From Bog-473 sp963800725 (GTDB lineage: Bacteria; Actinomycetota; Acidimicrobiia; Acidimicrobiales; RAAP-2), in contig CAWDCE010000017.1 of the NCBI GenBank assembly GCA_963800725.1, positions 186,001-250,000 on the forward strand: a stretch of DNA of 64,000 bases, given 5' to 3'. The translations under genes were made by a program, and so were the position numbers. The notes under the pieces were generated by a model. It ran no database searches. It was given only the letters and a program-made list of their open reading frames with translations, and was not told the DNA's origin. Positions 26,608 through 34,933 of this stretch are shown here, one piece after another; position 1 is the stretch's first letter, and every line of letters begins with the position of its first letter.

Positions 26608-27602
26608 GCCGCGTGCTGCTGGCGATCGAGACGTCGTGCGACGAGACGGCGGCGGCGGTGATCACCGACGACCTCGAGGTACGGGCCTCGGTCGTGGCCA
26701 GCCAGATCGACTTGCATGCCCCATTCGGCGGCGTGGTCCCAGAACTCGCCAGCCGGTCACACGTCGAACTGATCAACGCCATCGTCGCCCAGGCGTTGGC
26801 CGACGCCGACGTGTCGGGGAACGACCTCAGCGCCGTGGCGGTGACCAGCGGACCCGGGCTGGTCGGAGCGCTGCTGGTCGGCATCGCCACGGCCAAGGCG
26901 TTGGCGCTGGCCTGGGGGATCCCGCTGGTCGCCGTCAATCATCTCGAAGGCCACCTGGCCAGCGTGTACCTGAGCGAGCGCGATGTTCCCTTTCCCCACA
27001 CGGCCCTGTTGGTGTCGGGGGGACACTGCATGTTGACCCGGACGATCGGGCCGGGCCGCTACGTGCTCCTCGGCCAAACGGTCGATGACTCGATCGGCGA
27101 GGCCTACGACAAGGTGGCCCGCTTCCTCGGGCTCGGCTACCCCGGTGGTCCCGTCCTCGATCGCCTGGCTGCGAGTGGCACCGACATCTTGGCCTTCCCG
27201 CGGCCCATGCTCGACGCCGGCTATGACTTCTCGTTCTCGGGCCTCAAGACCGCCGTCGTCAACTACGTGCGGGCCCACCCCGACTTCGTCATGGAAGATG
27301 TCGCCGCGTCATTCGTCGCCGCGTGCATGGACGTCTTGTGCACCAAGATCGAGCGAGCTCTCAGCGAGTTCGGTGATTCGGCGGTTGCCGTCGTCGGCGG
27401 CGTCGCGGCCAGCCCCGTCCTGCGCCGCCGCGCCCAGGCTGTGGCCGACTCGTTCGGCGCCACGCTCTTGATCCCGCCCCAATCCCTCGCCACTGACAAC
27501 GCCGCCATGATCGGCATCGCCGGTTGGCAGAAATGGGCGGCCCAGGGCGGCAGCGATCTCGGATTCGGACCTGAGCCCGACTTGGCGCTCATCACGCTGT
27601 AG
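26604..27602 (+). CDS. tsaD: tRNA N6-threonylcarbamoyladenosine transferase TsaD
   Basis: Transfers the threonylcarbamoyl group to A37 of ANN-decoding tRNAs. 332 residues, starting RVLLAIETSCDETAAAVI. Visible are the metal-binding NHLEGHLASVYL near 111-122, the nucleotide-binding LLVSGGHC, the LGQTVDDSIGEAYDKVARFL block and C-terminal GGVAASPVLRRRAQ. Ribosome-binding AAGGGTGGGA lies within tsaC. The helper genes tsaB and tsaE, often beside tsaD, are not in this window. Confidence 0.95.
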   Translation: MSRVLLAIETSCDETAAAVITDDLEVRASVVASQIDLHAPFGGVVPELASRSHVELINAIVAQALADADVSGNDLSAVAVTSGPGLVGALLVGIATAKALALAWGIPLVAVNHLEGHLASVYLSERDVPFPHTALLVSGGHCMLTRTIGPGRYVLLGQTVDDSIGEAYDKVARFLGLGYPGGPVLDRLAASGTDILAFPRPMLDAGYDFSFSGLKTAVVNYVRAHPDFVMEDVAASFVAACMDVLCTKIERALSEFGDSAVAVVGGVAASPVLRRRAQAVADSFGATLLIPPQSLATDNAAMIGIAGWQKWAAQGGSDLGFGPEPDLALITL

Positions 27603-27644
27603 CGACGCGGCACCATTGCGTGGCGAGCACGACGCCGAGTTGCT

Positions 27645-27932
27645 TCAACTCTGCGTCGCCGCCCGATCTCGTCGGGTCCGCCGGCTGGCGCCAAAGGCCC
27701 CCAGATCGAGCAGGACCCCCGCCGCCACCACGATCCACCCGAATCCCTTCACCCCCGAACCCGGTTCGTAGACAAGGGCATAGAAGAGCGTCGTGTAGGG
27801 CAGCAGGAAGAATCCAATGATCCCTTCCCAGCCCGACGAAAAGGCGATGGTCAGTCGATTGGTGAAGAGGTAGACCAGCACCAACGCCAGGCGCGGGGAG
27901 ATCCAGGCGAACAACACCAGCAGACAGCCCAT
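27645..27932 (-). CDS. small integral membrane protein, unknown function
   Basis: A 95-residue protein with three hydrophobic segments: LLVLFAWISPRLALVLVYLF, then IIGFFLLPYTTLFYALVY, then GWIVVAAGVLLDLGAF, and a short basic tail. The GVKGFGW loop is distinctive. Similar small proteins are common in actinobacteria without a known role (recalled). It lies between tsaD and fhs on the fhs strand and starts 44 bp after the fhs stop. Confidence 0.75.
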   Translation of the reverse strand: MGCLLVLFAWISPRLALVLVYLFTNRLTIAFSSGWEGIIGFFLLPYTTLFYALVYEPGSGVKGFGWIVVAAGVLLDLGAFGASRRTRRDRAATQS

Positions 27933-27976
27933 GTTCGGCTCCTCGTTCGGGTCGAGGCCAATGTAGCGATCCCGGC

Positions 27977-29674
27977 TCAGTAGAGCCCGACGACCTCGCC
28001 ATTGTCGTCGATGTCAATCCGTTCGGCGGCAGGGCTCGACGAGAGTCCCGGCATGGTCCGCATATCACCGCTGACCAGGTAGACGAACCCCGCACCGACG
28101 TTGGCCCGGGCCGAGCGCACCGGGAGCCGCCATCCGGTCGGGGCACCTTTTTGGGTGGGGTCCGACGAGATGGACAGGTGGGTCTTCGCGATACAAACGG
28201 GCAGGGACCCGAACCCGGCCGCTTCGTAGGTCGCGAGTTGACGGGTCGCCACAGGCGAGAAGTCCACGCCGTCGGCCCCGTAGATCTGCGTGGCGATCGT
28301 GGTGACTTTGTCGCGGAAGGAGTCTTCGGCCGGATAGAGCAGGCGAAAGTCGTTCGGTTCGCTCGCGGCCTCGACGACGGCTTCAGCCAGCTCGACTGCG
28401 CCGGCACCACCATCGACGAAATGGGTGCACACGGCGGCACGGACCCCGACCGATGCGGCGATCTCGATGATCGCTTGATGTTCAGAATCGAAATCCTCGG
28501 GAAAAGCGTTGATGGCCACCACCGGTGTGACTCCGTGGCGTCGGACGATTTCGAGGTGCTTGAGGAGATTGGCGGCGCCGTCGCGCACCTCGTCGGGGTT
28601 CTCCTCCAACATCTCGGGCGGCAGTGGGCGGCCCGCCACCACCTTGTGCCGCCCGGAGTGGACCTTGAGCGCCCGCACCGTCGCCACCACGACCGCGGCG
28701 TCGGGGACGAGTCCCGAGGTCCGGCACTTGATGTTGAAAAAGCGCTCGGCCCCCATGTCGGCACCGAAACCGGCCTCAGTCACCAGGTACTCCCCGGCAT
28801 GGATGCCGATCAGGTCGGCGACGATCGAGGAATTGCCGTGGGCAATGTTGCCGAACGGCCCGGCGTGCACCAGCACCGGCGTGTTCTCGATGGTCTGCAA
28901 CAAGTTGGGCTTGAGGGCGTCGCGGATGATGACCGTCATGGCCCCCGCCGCCTTGAGTTGTTCGGCCGTCACCGGTTCCCCCGAACCCGTGTACCCAACG
29001 ACGATGCGACCGAAGCGCTCTCTGAGGTCCGCCAAGGAAGTGGCCAAGGCCAAGATGGCCATCACTTCGGACGCCGCGGTGATATCGAACCCGGTCTCTA
29101 AAGGAGTGCCGTCCTCGCGTCCGCCGAGCCCCGAGACAATGTTGCGCAACGCGCGGTCGTTGACGTCGAGCACCCTGCGCCACGTAATGCGCAGCGGATC
29201 GAGGCCGAGGGCATTGCCCTGATGGATGTGGTTGTCGACCATGGCCGCGAGCAGGTTGTTTGCCGAGGTCACCGCGTGGAGGTCCCCGGTCAGATGCAGG
29301 TTCAGGGTTTCGAACGGGACGACCTGGCTGTACCCGCCGCCCGCCGCCCCTCCTTTGATCCCAAACGTCGGGCCCATCGAGGCCTGGCGAATGGCGATGG
29401 TGGCCTGTTTGCCGATGCGGGCCAGCGCTTGGCCCAGCCCGACGGTGGTCGTCGTCTTGCCCTCGCCGAGCGGCGTCGGGGTGATGGCGGTGACCACGAC
29501 GTAGCGTGCCGTGTCTCGATCCCCGAGGGCCGAGATTGCTTCCAGGTCGATCTTGGCCACGTTGGCGCCGTAGTGCTCGAGCAGACTCGGCGACAGACCC
29601 ATTTGCGCACCGATGTCGTCGATAGGCAACAACGACGCCCGTCGGGCGATCTCTATGGCGCTCGGCAGGCCCAC
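27977..29674 (-). CDS. fhs: formate-tetrahydrofolate ligase
   Basis: Makes 10-formyl-THF from formate, THF and ATP, feeding one-carbon metabolism. 565 residues, normal for bacteria. Key blocks: TPLGEGKTTTTVGLGQAL (P-loop) near 66, IRQASMGPTFGIKGGAAGGG, FETLNLHLTGDLHAVTSANN, VTEAGFGADMGAERFFNIKC and PVVAINAFPEDFDSE. Start is a GTG at 29674. Intact. No adjacent folD or acetogenesis genes, so a general role in formate assimilation is likely. Confidence 0.95.
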   Translation of the reverse strand: MGLPSAIEIARRASLLPIDDIGAQMGLSPSLLEHYGANVAKIDLEAISALGDRDTARYVVVTAITPTPLGEGKTTTTVGLGQALARIGKQATIAIRQASMGPTFGIKGGAAGGGYSQVVPFETLNLHLTGDLHAVTSANNLLAAMVDNHIHQGNALGLDPLRITWRRVLDVNDRALRNIVSGLGGREDGTPLETGFDITAASEVMAILALATSLADLRERFGRIVVGYTGSGEPVTAEQLKAAGAMTVIIRDALKPNLLQTIENTPVLVHAGPFGNIAHGNSSIVADLIGIHAGEYLVTEAGFGADMGAERFFNIKCRTSGLVPDAAVVVATVRALKVHSGRHKVVAGRPLPPEMLEENPDEVRDGAANLLKHLEIVRRHGVTPVVAINAFPEDFDSEHQAIIEIAASVGVRAAVCTHFVDGGAGAVELAEAVVEAASEPNDFRLLYPAEDSFRDKVTTIATQIYGADGVDFSPVATRQLATYEAAGFGSLPVCIAKTHLSISSDPTQKGAPTGWRLPVRSARANVGAGFVYLVSGDMRTMPGLSSSPAAERIDIDDNGEVVGLY

Positions 29675-29986
29675 CTCAACCCCGCCAGTGCGCCGAGCAC
29701 GCCGTGGACTGAAACTGGTGGTGCGACATGGCGTGCATCATGCCTTCTGTGCGCCGCCCACTCCCTCATCCTGGTCGATCGACGCCGCAGCGCCAAGCTG
29801 AGGCCTCGACCCGGTCAATCCGGGCGGCGGTGCGGTGTTGTTGGCGGTCGGCGATTCGAGGACAATGATTTGGCGACCGGTCCGGCCATGATCGACTCGA
29901 CCGACCAAAAAGTGAAGGAACCAGCCACCACGACACGTGCCATGGCCCGAAGGCGCCGTCGCCCGTGACCGACCACAAGGAGCACC
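29675..29986. other. divergent intergenic region
   Basis: A 312-bp region between fhs and an NTF2-like gene. It should contain both promoters. The only possible coding element is a 26-codon frame at 29888-29968 encoding MIDSTDQKVKEPATTTRAMA and an arginine-rich tail; it has no clear ribosome-binding site, so I leave it as a possibility only. Confidence 0.4.
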
Positions 29987-30409
29987 ATGACCGCCGCAAC
30001 CAACAAAGCCAGGATCACCGAATTCTGGGCCGCACTCTACGACCGCGACTGGGACGCCCTGGCCTCGTTCTTCGAAGAGGACAGTGAGTACACCGATGTG
30101 CCCTCACCGCCCGATGACGTGGCCCGTGGACCCGAACTCATCGTGGCGCGCCTGCGGCTCGGACTCGAGCGCATCTCGGGCTACGACCACGAACTGCGAC
30201 TGATGGTCGCCGACGGGGACACCGTCGTCACCGAGCACGCCGAGACCTGGCGCTGGCACACGGGCGAAGAGGTCACACTCCCGTTTGTCTCGGTCCAAGA
30301 GCTCAGAAATGGCTCGATACTCAGATGGTGGGACTACTGGGACCTCTCCACGCTGATGAACGCCGCCCCCGCCTGGTGGATCGAGCACATCATGGCGGGC
30401 TACACCTGA
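29987..30409 (+). CDS. NTF2-like / limonene-epoxide-hydrolase-like protein
   Basis: A 140-residue cone-fold protein. It starts MTAATNKARITEFWAALYDR and continues DALASFFEEDSEYTDVPSPP, with SGYDHELRLMVADGDTVVTE HAETW in the second half and the final ILRWWDYWDLSTLMN. This pattern is closest to limonene-1,2-epoxide hydrolase-type and SnoaL-like members. Arg and Asp of the central pocket are plausible catalytic residues. Good AAGGAGC ribosome-binding site. Substrate unknown; convergent with an SDR gene. Confidence 0.85.
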   Translation: MTAATNKARITEFWAALYDRDWDALASFFEEDSEYTDVPSPPDDVARGPELIVARLRLGLERISGYDHELRLMVADGDTVVTEHAETWRWHTGEEVTLPFVSVQELRNGSILRWWDYWDLSTLMNAAPAWWIEHIMAGYT

Positions 30410-30425
30410 TGCGCCCGGACCCCGT

Positions 30426-31256
30426 TCAGGTATCGAGATTCTGGACCAGGTCGACCATTGACTGTCCGGTCAAGTGATACATCGTCTCGTCGTCTGACTG
30501 GCGCCACAGGTCGAGCAGACCGACCGAAAGCGGGTCACACCCGTAGCGCATCGGCCCGTCGTCGGCCAAGATCGCATCGACGATCAGCGCCGCCGCATCG
30601 GCCGCCGGTGCCACTTGGGGGTCGGCCATCTCCTTGCGGATGCTGGCCGCGAGCTCGGCCATCGGCCGGTAGATCTCATAGCGAGCCGCCACCGGGTCGA
30701 CCTTGCTGAGCTGGAACATGTCGGTGTTGATCGGCCCCGGAAGAATCTCGACCACCCGGATCCCCGATGAGGCGACCTCGACCCGAAGGCTGTCATTGAA
30801 CGCGGATACGGCAGCCTTGCTGGCCCGGTAGGTGGAGTAGAAGGGCACGCTGGCGAGGATCGATGACGACGTCACGTTGCAGATGACGCCGGGGCGGTTG
30901 GCCCGCAAGGTCGCGATGGCCGACATGGTGACGCCGACCAAGCCGACCACATTGGTCTCAAAGACGTTGCGCCAGTCGTCGAGATCGCTGTGCTCGACGG
31001 GCAGATAGTCCGAGTCGATGCCGGCGTTGTTGACCAGCACGCGGAGATCGTCGGGCACGTCGTAGGTGCTGGGGTCGGTGACATCGAGACGCTTGACACT
31101 CAGCCGGCCGCTGGTCGCATCGGCCAGATCGGCCCCTTGCTCGGGATCTCGCATGGTCGCCACCGTCGCAAAGCCCCGGTTCGCCAACTCGATCGCGACG
31201 GCTCGCCCGATTCCCCTGCTCGCCCCCGTGACGAGTGCGCTCCCTGCGACTTGCAT
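30426..31256 (-). CDS. SDR-family oxidoreductase
   Basis: A 276-residue short-chain dehydrogenase. The start at 31256 is preferred because of the GGAGGGAG ribosome-binding site and because GSALVTGASRGIGRAVAI directly follows. Other motifs are NNAGIDSDYLPVEH, catalytic Ser in CNVTSSSILASVPF, YRASKAAVSAFNDSLRVE and ILPGPINTDMFQLSK. The longer C-terminus with DDETMYHLTG fits the classical SDR group acting on steroids, retinoids or other lipophilic alcohols. Intact. Confidence 0.9.
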   Translation of the reverse strand: MQVAGSALVTGASRGIGRAVAIELANRGFATVATMRDPEQGADLADATSGRLSVKRLDVTDPSTYDVPDDLRVLVNNAGIDSDYLPVEHSDLDDWRNVFETNVVGLVGVTMSAIATLRANRPGVICNVTSSSILASVPFYSTYRASKAAVSAFNDSLRVEVASSGIRVVEILPGPINTDMFQLSKVDPVAARYEIYRPMAELAASIRKEMADPQVAPAADAAALIVDAILADDGPMRYGCDPLSVGLLDLWRQSDDETMYHLTGQSMVDLVQNLDT

Positions 31257-31398
31257 GTAGATGACTCCCTCCGGGTCGGGCGGAATCTGACTGATTCGCA
31301 CTTCTCGACGACTCACCCTGCCACATTCGGGGGTTTTCACCGCGACATCGCAGCGGCCGCTGTGTCAGGTTGCCCACCGCATCGCGCGTGGGGCGCGC

Positions 31399-31861
31399 TC
31401 AGTTGTTGGGCGGATGAGCCAACGAGCCGAGGTAGGCGTCCAAACGGTCGAGGGAGGTCTTGAAGCCGGCTTGCGCCTCAGGGCTCATGATGAATTCGGG
31501 CACATCGCGCTCGATGGATGTGGACCTGGGTCCGGTTGTCACCGAGATCGACAAAGGTCGTCGAGGTCATCATTCCCGAATCAGGATCCCGCCATATCAG
31601 CCGCTCGGGCTCGGTGACTTCCACGAAGACTCCACGGGTCGGGAACTGGCTCCCGTCGGCGTCATTGACCATGATTGTCTCGAAAACCCCGCCCGGGCGA
31701 GCATCGACGGTGATCGTCTCTCTTGGCGTGCTGACCCCGAGCGGAACCCAGAAGTGCGTGAGGTGGTCGGGGTCGATCATGCAGCGAAACACGAGGTCCC
31801 TCGGGGCTGCGAAGACCCGGGTGAAGCGCAGTTCTGCGGTTGGGGCGGATCGATCATTCAT
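31399..31861 (-). CDS. SRPBCC (AHSA1-like) protein, frameshifted
   Basis: Hydrophobic-ligand-binding START-like fold. From the ATG at 31861: LRFTRVFAAPRDLVFRCMID, TVDARPGGVFETIMV, LIWRDPDSGMMTSTTFVDLG. A slip near 31515 shifts to DVPEFIMSPEAQAGFKTSLD RL and the end at 31399. Rebuilt about 154 residues. Its start overlaps the ArsR gene by 8 bp; ArsR-AHSA1 pairs are a frequent bacterial arrangement in which the regulator probably senses a stress or ligand handled by the partner. Ligand unknown. Confidence 0.8.
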
Positions 31862-32220
31862 CGGTGGTTCCTTTCGGTTGCGTCGCAGGTCCGCTCTGGA
31901 CCTTGCGCAAGTGGGCGTCGAGCTTGTCGAAACGCTCGTTCCAGACCCTGCGGTTCTCCTCGATCCACGTCAACGCCGCGTCGAGCGCGTCACGTTCAAG
32001 GTGGCAGGGTCGGAACTGGGCCTGCCGGCTGCGCGTGATGAGCCCACTTCGCTCGAGGACCTTGAGGTGCTTGGAGATGGCCGGCAACGTCATCGCGAAC
32101 GGCTCAGCCAGGTCGTTGACGGTTGTGTCGCCGGCGGCCAGTCGGACCACGATGGCCCGCCGGGTTGGGGTCGGCCAGGGCACTGAAGGTGGCATCGAGG
32201 CGGTCATCGAGCAACGTCAT
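31854..32220 (-). CDS. ArsR-type regulator, frameshifted near N-terminus
   Basis: A winged-helix repressor. The ATG at 32220 gives MTLLDDRLDATFSALADP; one extra base near 32170 breaks the frame before TRRAIVVRLAAGDTTVNDLA, the HTH EPFAMTLPAISKHLKVLERS and a C-terminus lacking the metal-binding Cys motif ELCVCDL. It is therefore unlikely to be a metal sensor and resembles the SdpR/AHSA1-linked group. A matching inverted repeat lies about 112 bp upstream, suggesting autoregulation. Confidence 0.85.
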
Positions 32221-32331
32221 GACTCGCCCCCGTGGCGGAGATCGCCGACCCATGGCGACGACCGCTCGCTGCGCCGGGGGTGGCCCGAGCTCTCTTGATG
32301 GGAGGCGGAGTGCATCTCTATATTTCACCAC

Positions 32332-32347
32332 ATAGTTAGTTAACTAT
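32332..32347. promoter_or_regulatory. putative ArsR operator
   Basis: ATAGTTA-GT-TAACTAT is a perfect inverted repeat with seven-base arms inside an unusually AT-rich patch upstream of the ArsR/SRPBCC pair. Typical size and composition for ArsR operators. It also lies near the end of the siderophore-interacting gene. Confidence 0.6.
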
Positions 32348-32415
32348 CAAGTTAATTACCGTGGTGAGAGCTGCGCAACCGAAGTGGCGGCGCTCGGCCT
32401 CGCATCGAACTCGCT

Positions 32416-33231
32416 CTAGGGCTTGGGCGGTTCCCCATGCGACGCGTTGGCGACGCCCCGTCTCCAGTACGGCTTGGCGGAAATCTGATCGGGCCCCATG
32501 CCCCGTGCCGCGAGCGTCCGTCGCATTGCACCGACGACGCCGAGCTCGCCCGCGAGATAGGCGTGACCCCGACCTTCGGGCCAATCGAGCGCCTCGAGGG
32601 CCGCCACCAGACGCTCGCTCGACGCCCGATCGCCCTCCCCGCGCTCAAGCCATTGAATGGACAGCGGCGCACCATTGAGTGTGCTGGCCCTCTGGCGGTC
32701 CGTCGCGGCATTGACCTCGAGGATCACGATGGCACGCTCGGGACTCGCCAACGTCTCGGCCATGGCCAAGCTCGCCGGTATCGCCGAATCGTCGCCGGCG
32801 AAGAAGTGCCAGTCCGCAACGGAATCGATGCCGATTTTTCCCCGCGGACCGATCGCTTCGATGTGGTCGCCCGGCTGGGCCGACGACGCCCACCGCGCGC
32901 CCGGACCATCCCCGTGCAAAACGACGTCGATCTCGAGGGCGGCCTTGGAACGGTCGACGCGTCGGATGGTGTAGCGCCTCCGGAACGACTCGCCCCCGAC
33001 AGCGGGGACCGCGAACATGAAGTCCTGGCCCGCGAAATACGACAGCGTGCTCAGACCCGGAGCCGTGCACACGATGCGCCGCATCGACGGGGTGATCGCG
33101 TGATTCTCCGTGACCTCGAGGTCGTAAAGGGCCACCTCGTCGCCGAGTCGGCTGAGGAGGGCCGAAGTCTCGAGCGAGCGCGCCGCGCTGGATTCGGGGT
33201 CAGCGCCGGTGTCATTGTCCGATGGCGGCAT
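32416..33231 (-). CDS. siderophore-interacting FAD/NAD(P)H reductase
   Basis: Flavin-dependent ferric-siderophore reductase family (SIP/ViuB). 271 residues. The FAD domain includes ITPSMRRIVCTAPGLSTLSY, FAGQDFMFAVPAVG and RRRYTIRRVDRSKAALEID, in which R-x-Y-T-I/V binds flavin; the NAD(P)H domain includes HFFAGDDSAIPASLAMAETL and GHAYLAGELGVVGAMRRTLA with WRRGVANASHGE at the end. It releases iron by reducing ferric siderophores in the cytoplasm. The MFS gene stop is 3 bp upstream, so the two form an operon. Confidence 0.92.
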   Translation of the reverse strand: MPPSDNDTGADPESSAARSLETSALLSRLGDEVALYDLEVTENHAITPSMRRIVCTAPGLSTLSYFAGQDFMFAVPAVGGESFRRRYTIRRVDRSKAALEIDVVLHGDGPGARWASSAQPGDHIEAIGPRGKIGIDSVADWHFFAGDDSAIPASLAMAETLASPERAIVILEVNAATDRQRASTLNGAPLSIQWLERGEGDRASSERLVAALEALDWPEGRGHAYLAGELGVVGAMRRTLAARGMGPDQISAKPYWRRGVANASHGEPPKP

Positions 33232-33234
33232 CGC

Positions 33235-34782
33235 TCAGGCCAGGTCAGGCTGGATCGGGAGGGCGCCGTCCAGACCGTCGGCCGGCTCGGACGCCGCGAG
33301 TTCGACTTCGCTTTGGTCGGATTGCTTCGGTCTCACATAAGGCACGACCCAAGAGACCGCAAAGGCCAAGAGCCCGAGCACCGACGCGATGGTGAACGCC
33401 CTGGCGTAGCCCGAGGTCAGCGCCTCGGCCGCCGACACCGATCCGTGCGACGTACTCAAGACACTGTGGGTGTGGTCGATGGCGATTGTGGCCAAGACCG
33501 CGAGTCCGAGTGAACCCCCCATTTGGCGAGAGGTGTTCAGCACGCCCGAGGCCAGTCCGGCTTCGGTGTAGTCGATGCCCGACGTTGCGGCAGAGGCGAG
33601 CGGGGTGAAGAGGAGCCCGAGGGCCAGCGAGATCACGCATCCCGGTCCGAAGACGCCGCTGAAGTAGGTGCTGTCGGACTGGATCTGCGCGAGCCAGGCG
33701 AAGCCCCCGCACGCGAGCAACGTGCCCACGATCAAGAGCGGCCGGGCCCCGATCCTCGGCAAGAGGCGAGAGCTCACCTGGGCGCCGATCACGATTGTCA
33801 CCGCCATGGGGAAGAACGCCAATCCGGCCTTGAGCGCGTCGTAACCGAGCACATTTTGCAGATAAAGGGAGAGGAAGTACCACATCGAAAAGAAGGCGGC
33901 ACCGACCAAGAACATCACCGTGTTGGACCCGGACACCGATCGGGAACGGAAGAGCCGGAACGGCACCAACGGCGTGGAGGCCACCTTGAGCTCGATGAAG
34001 GCGAAGATGCCGAGAAGCACGGCTGCCAGCGCAAGGATCGAGAGCGTGTAGGTCGAGCCCCACGCATGGGTGTCGGTACCGACAATGGCGAAAATCAGGG
34101 TGCCGAGCCCCGCCGTCACCGTCACGGCCCCCCCGATATCGAGCTTTGTCCGGTCCGGGCCGCCCGTCGACCGCTTGGCTTCGGTGAGATACAGCAACGC
34201 GGCGACGATGGCGGCAATACCGATCGGAATGTTGACGAAGAGCACCCAGCGCCAGGAGAACTCGGCCGTGAGCACTCCCCCGAGAATGGACCCGACTGCG
34301 CCACCGGCCCCGGCGACCGCACTCCAGGCCCCGAGGGCCTTGGCCAGCCGGACGCCCGAGAAAGTCGTCACAATGATGGTCAGGGTGGCCGGCGACATGA
34401 AGGCACCGCCGACTCCCTGCAGCGCTCGGGCCGTAGTGAGCCACGCGGCATTCTGGGCCAGACCACCCGCCAGGCTGGCCACCGTGAAGAGCCCCATTCC
34501 AAAGAGATAGACCCGACGTCGGCCGAACAGGTCGGCGGCGCGACCACCGAGCAACAAGAAGCCGGCGAAGGTGAGCACGTACGCATTGACCACCCACTGC
34601 AGCCCTGTCGGGCTATAGCTCAGATCACGTCCGATGGAGGGGAGCGCGACGTTGACGATCGACACGTCGAGCACCACCATGAACTGGCCGATGCAGGCGA
34701 TCGAAAGGATCACCCAGTCGGGGACCCGACGTCCGCTCGGCGTGCTCATTAATCCATTGTCGCTGCTCAATGCATCTGTCAT
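33235..34782 (-). CDS. MFS drug/siderophore exporter, DHA2 (EmrB/QacA) type
   Basis: A 515-residue antiporter with about 14 hydrophobic helices. DHA2 signs: VVLDVSIVNVALPSIGRDL in helix 1, LFGRRRVYLFGMGLF (motif A), ARALQGVGGAFMSPATLTII and the antiporter motif GAWSAVAGAGGAVGSILGG. It ends in a charged tail. Co-operonic with the siderophore-interacting reductase, so siderophore export or linked iron use is possible; multidrug export is an alternative. No Fur/DtxR box was recognised. Confidence 0.9.
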   Translation of the reverse strand: MTDALSSDNGLMSTPSGRRVPDWVILSIACIGQFMVVLDVSIVNVALPSIGRDLSYSPTGLQWVVNAYVLTFAGFLLLGGRAADLFGRRRVYLFGMGLFTVASLAGGLAQNAAWLTTARALQGVGGAFMSPATLTIIVTTFSGVRLAKALGAWSAVAGAGGAVGSILGGVLTAEFSWRWVLFVNIPIGIAAIVAALLYLTEAKRSTGGPDRTKLDIGGAVTVTAGLGTLIFAIVGTDTHAWGSTYTLSILALAAVLLGIFAFIELKVASTPLVPFRLFRSRSVSGSNTVMFLVGAAFFSMWYFLSLYLQNVLGYDALKAGLAFFPMAVTIVIGAQVSSRLLPRIGARPLLIVGTLLACGGFAWLAQIQSDSTYFSGVFGPGCVISLALGLLFTPLASAATSGIDYTEAGLASGVLNTSRQMGGSLGLAVLATIAIDHTHSVLSTSHGSVSAAEALTSGYARAFTIASVLGLLAFAVSWVVPYVRPKQSDQSEVELAASEPADGLDGALPIQPDLA

Positions 34783-34843
34783 CTCGAAGAGACGCCTCGC
34801 TACCTGGACTCGATGATCGTGAAGACTGAGATATTAGGAGCCT

Positions 34844-34857
34844 TGGCGCGAGCGCCA
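34844..34857. promoter_or_regulatory. short palindrome upstream of MFS gene
   Basis: TGGCGC-GA-GCGCCA is a perfect 14-bp inverted repeat 62 bp upstream of the MFS start and 76 bp after the binding-protein stop. It could be an operator or a weak terminator; being pure GC, chance occurrence cannot be excluded. Confidence 0.3.
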
Positions 34858-34933
34858 TCCGCCCTGGCGCGGCGCTGACACCGCACCCGCCCTGGTGGGG
34901 TTAAACGCCCGAACTATGAGAGATGTTCCCGCT

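Noticed and set aside
29815..30018. Minus-strand frame with a hydrophobic start (MILALLVAAVMVLLVV)
   Set aside because: It begins inside the NTF2-like gene on the opposite strand, has no ribosome-binding site and becomes low-complexity; probably chance.
33523..34752. Long plus-strand frame opposite the MFS exporter
   Set aside because: His/Gly/Arg-rich reverse translation without any motif.
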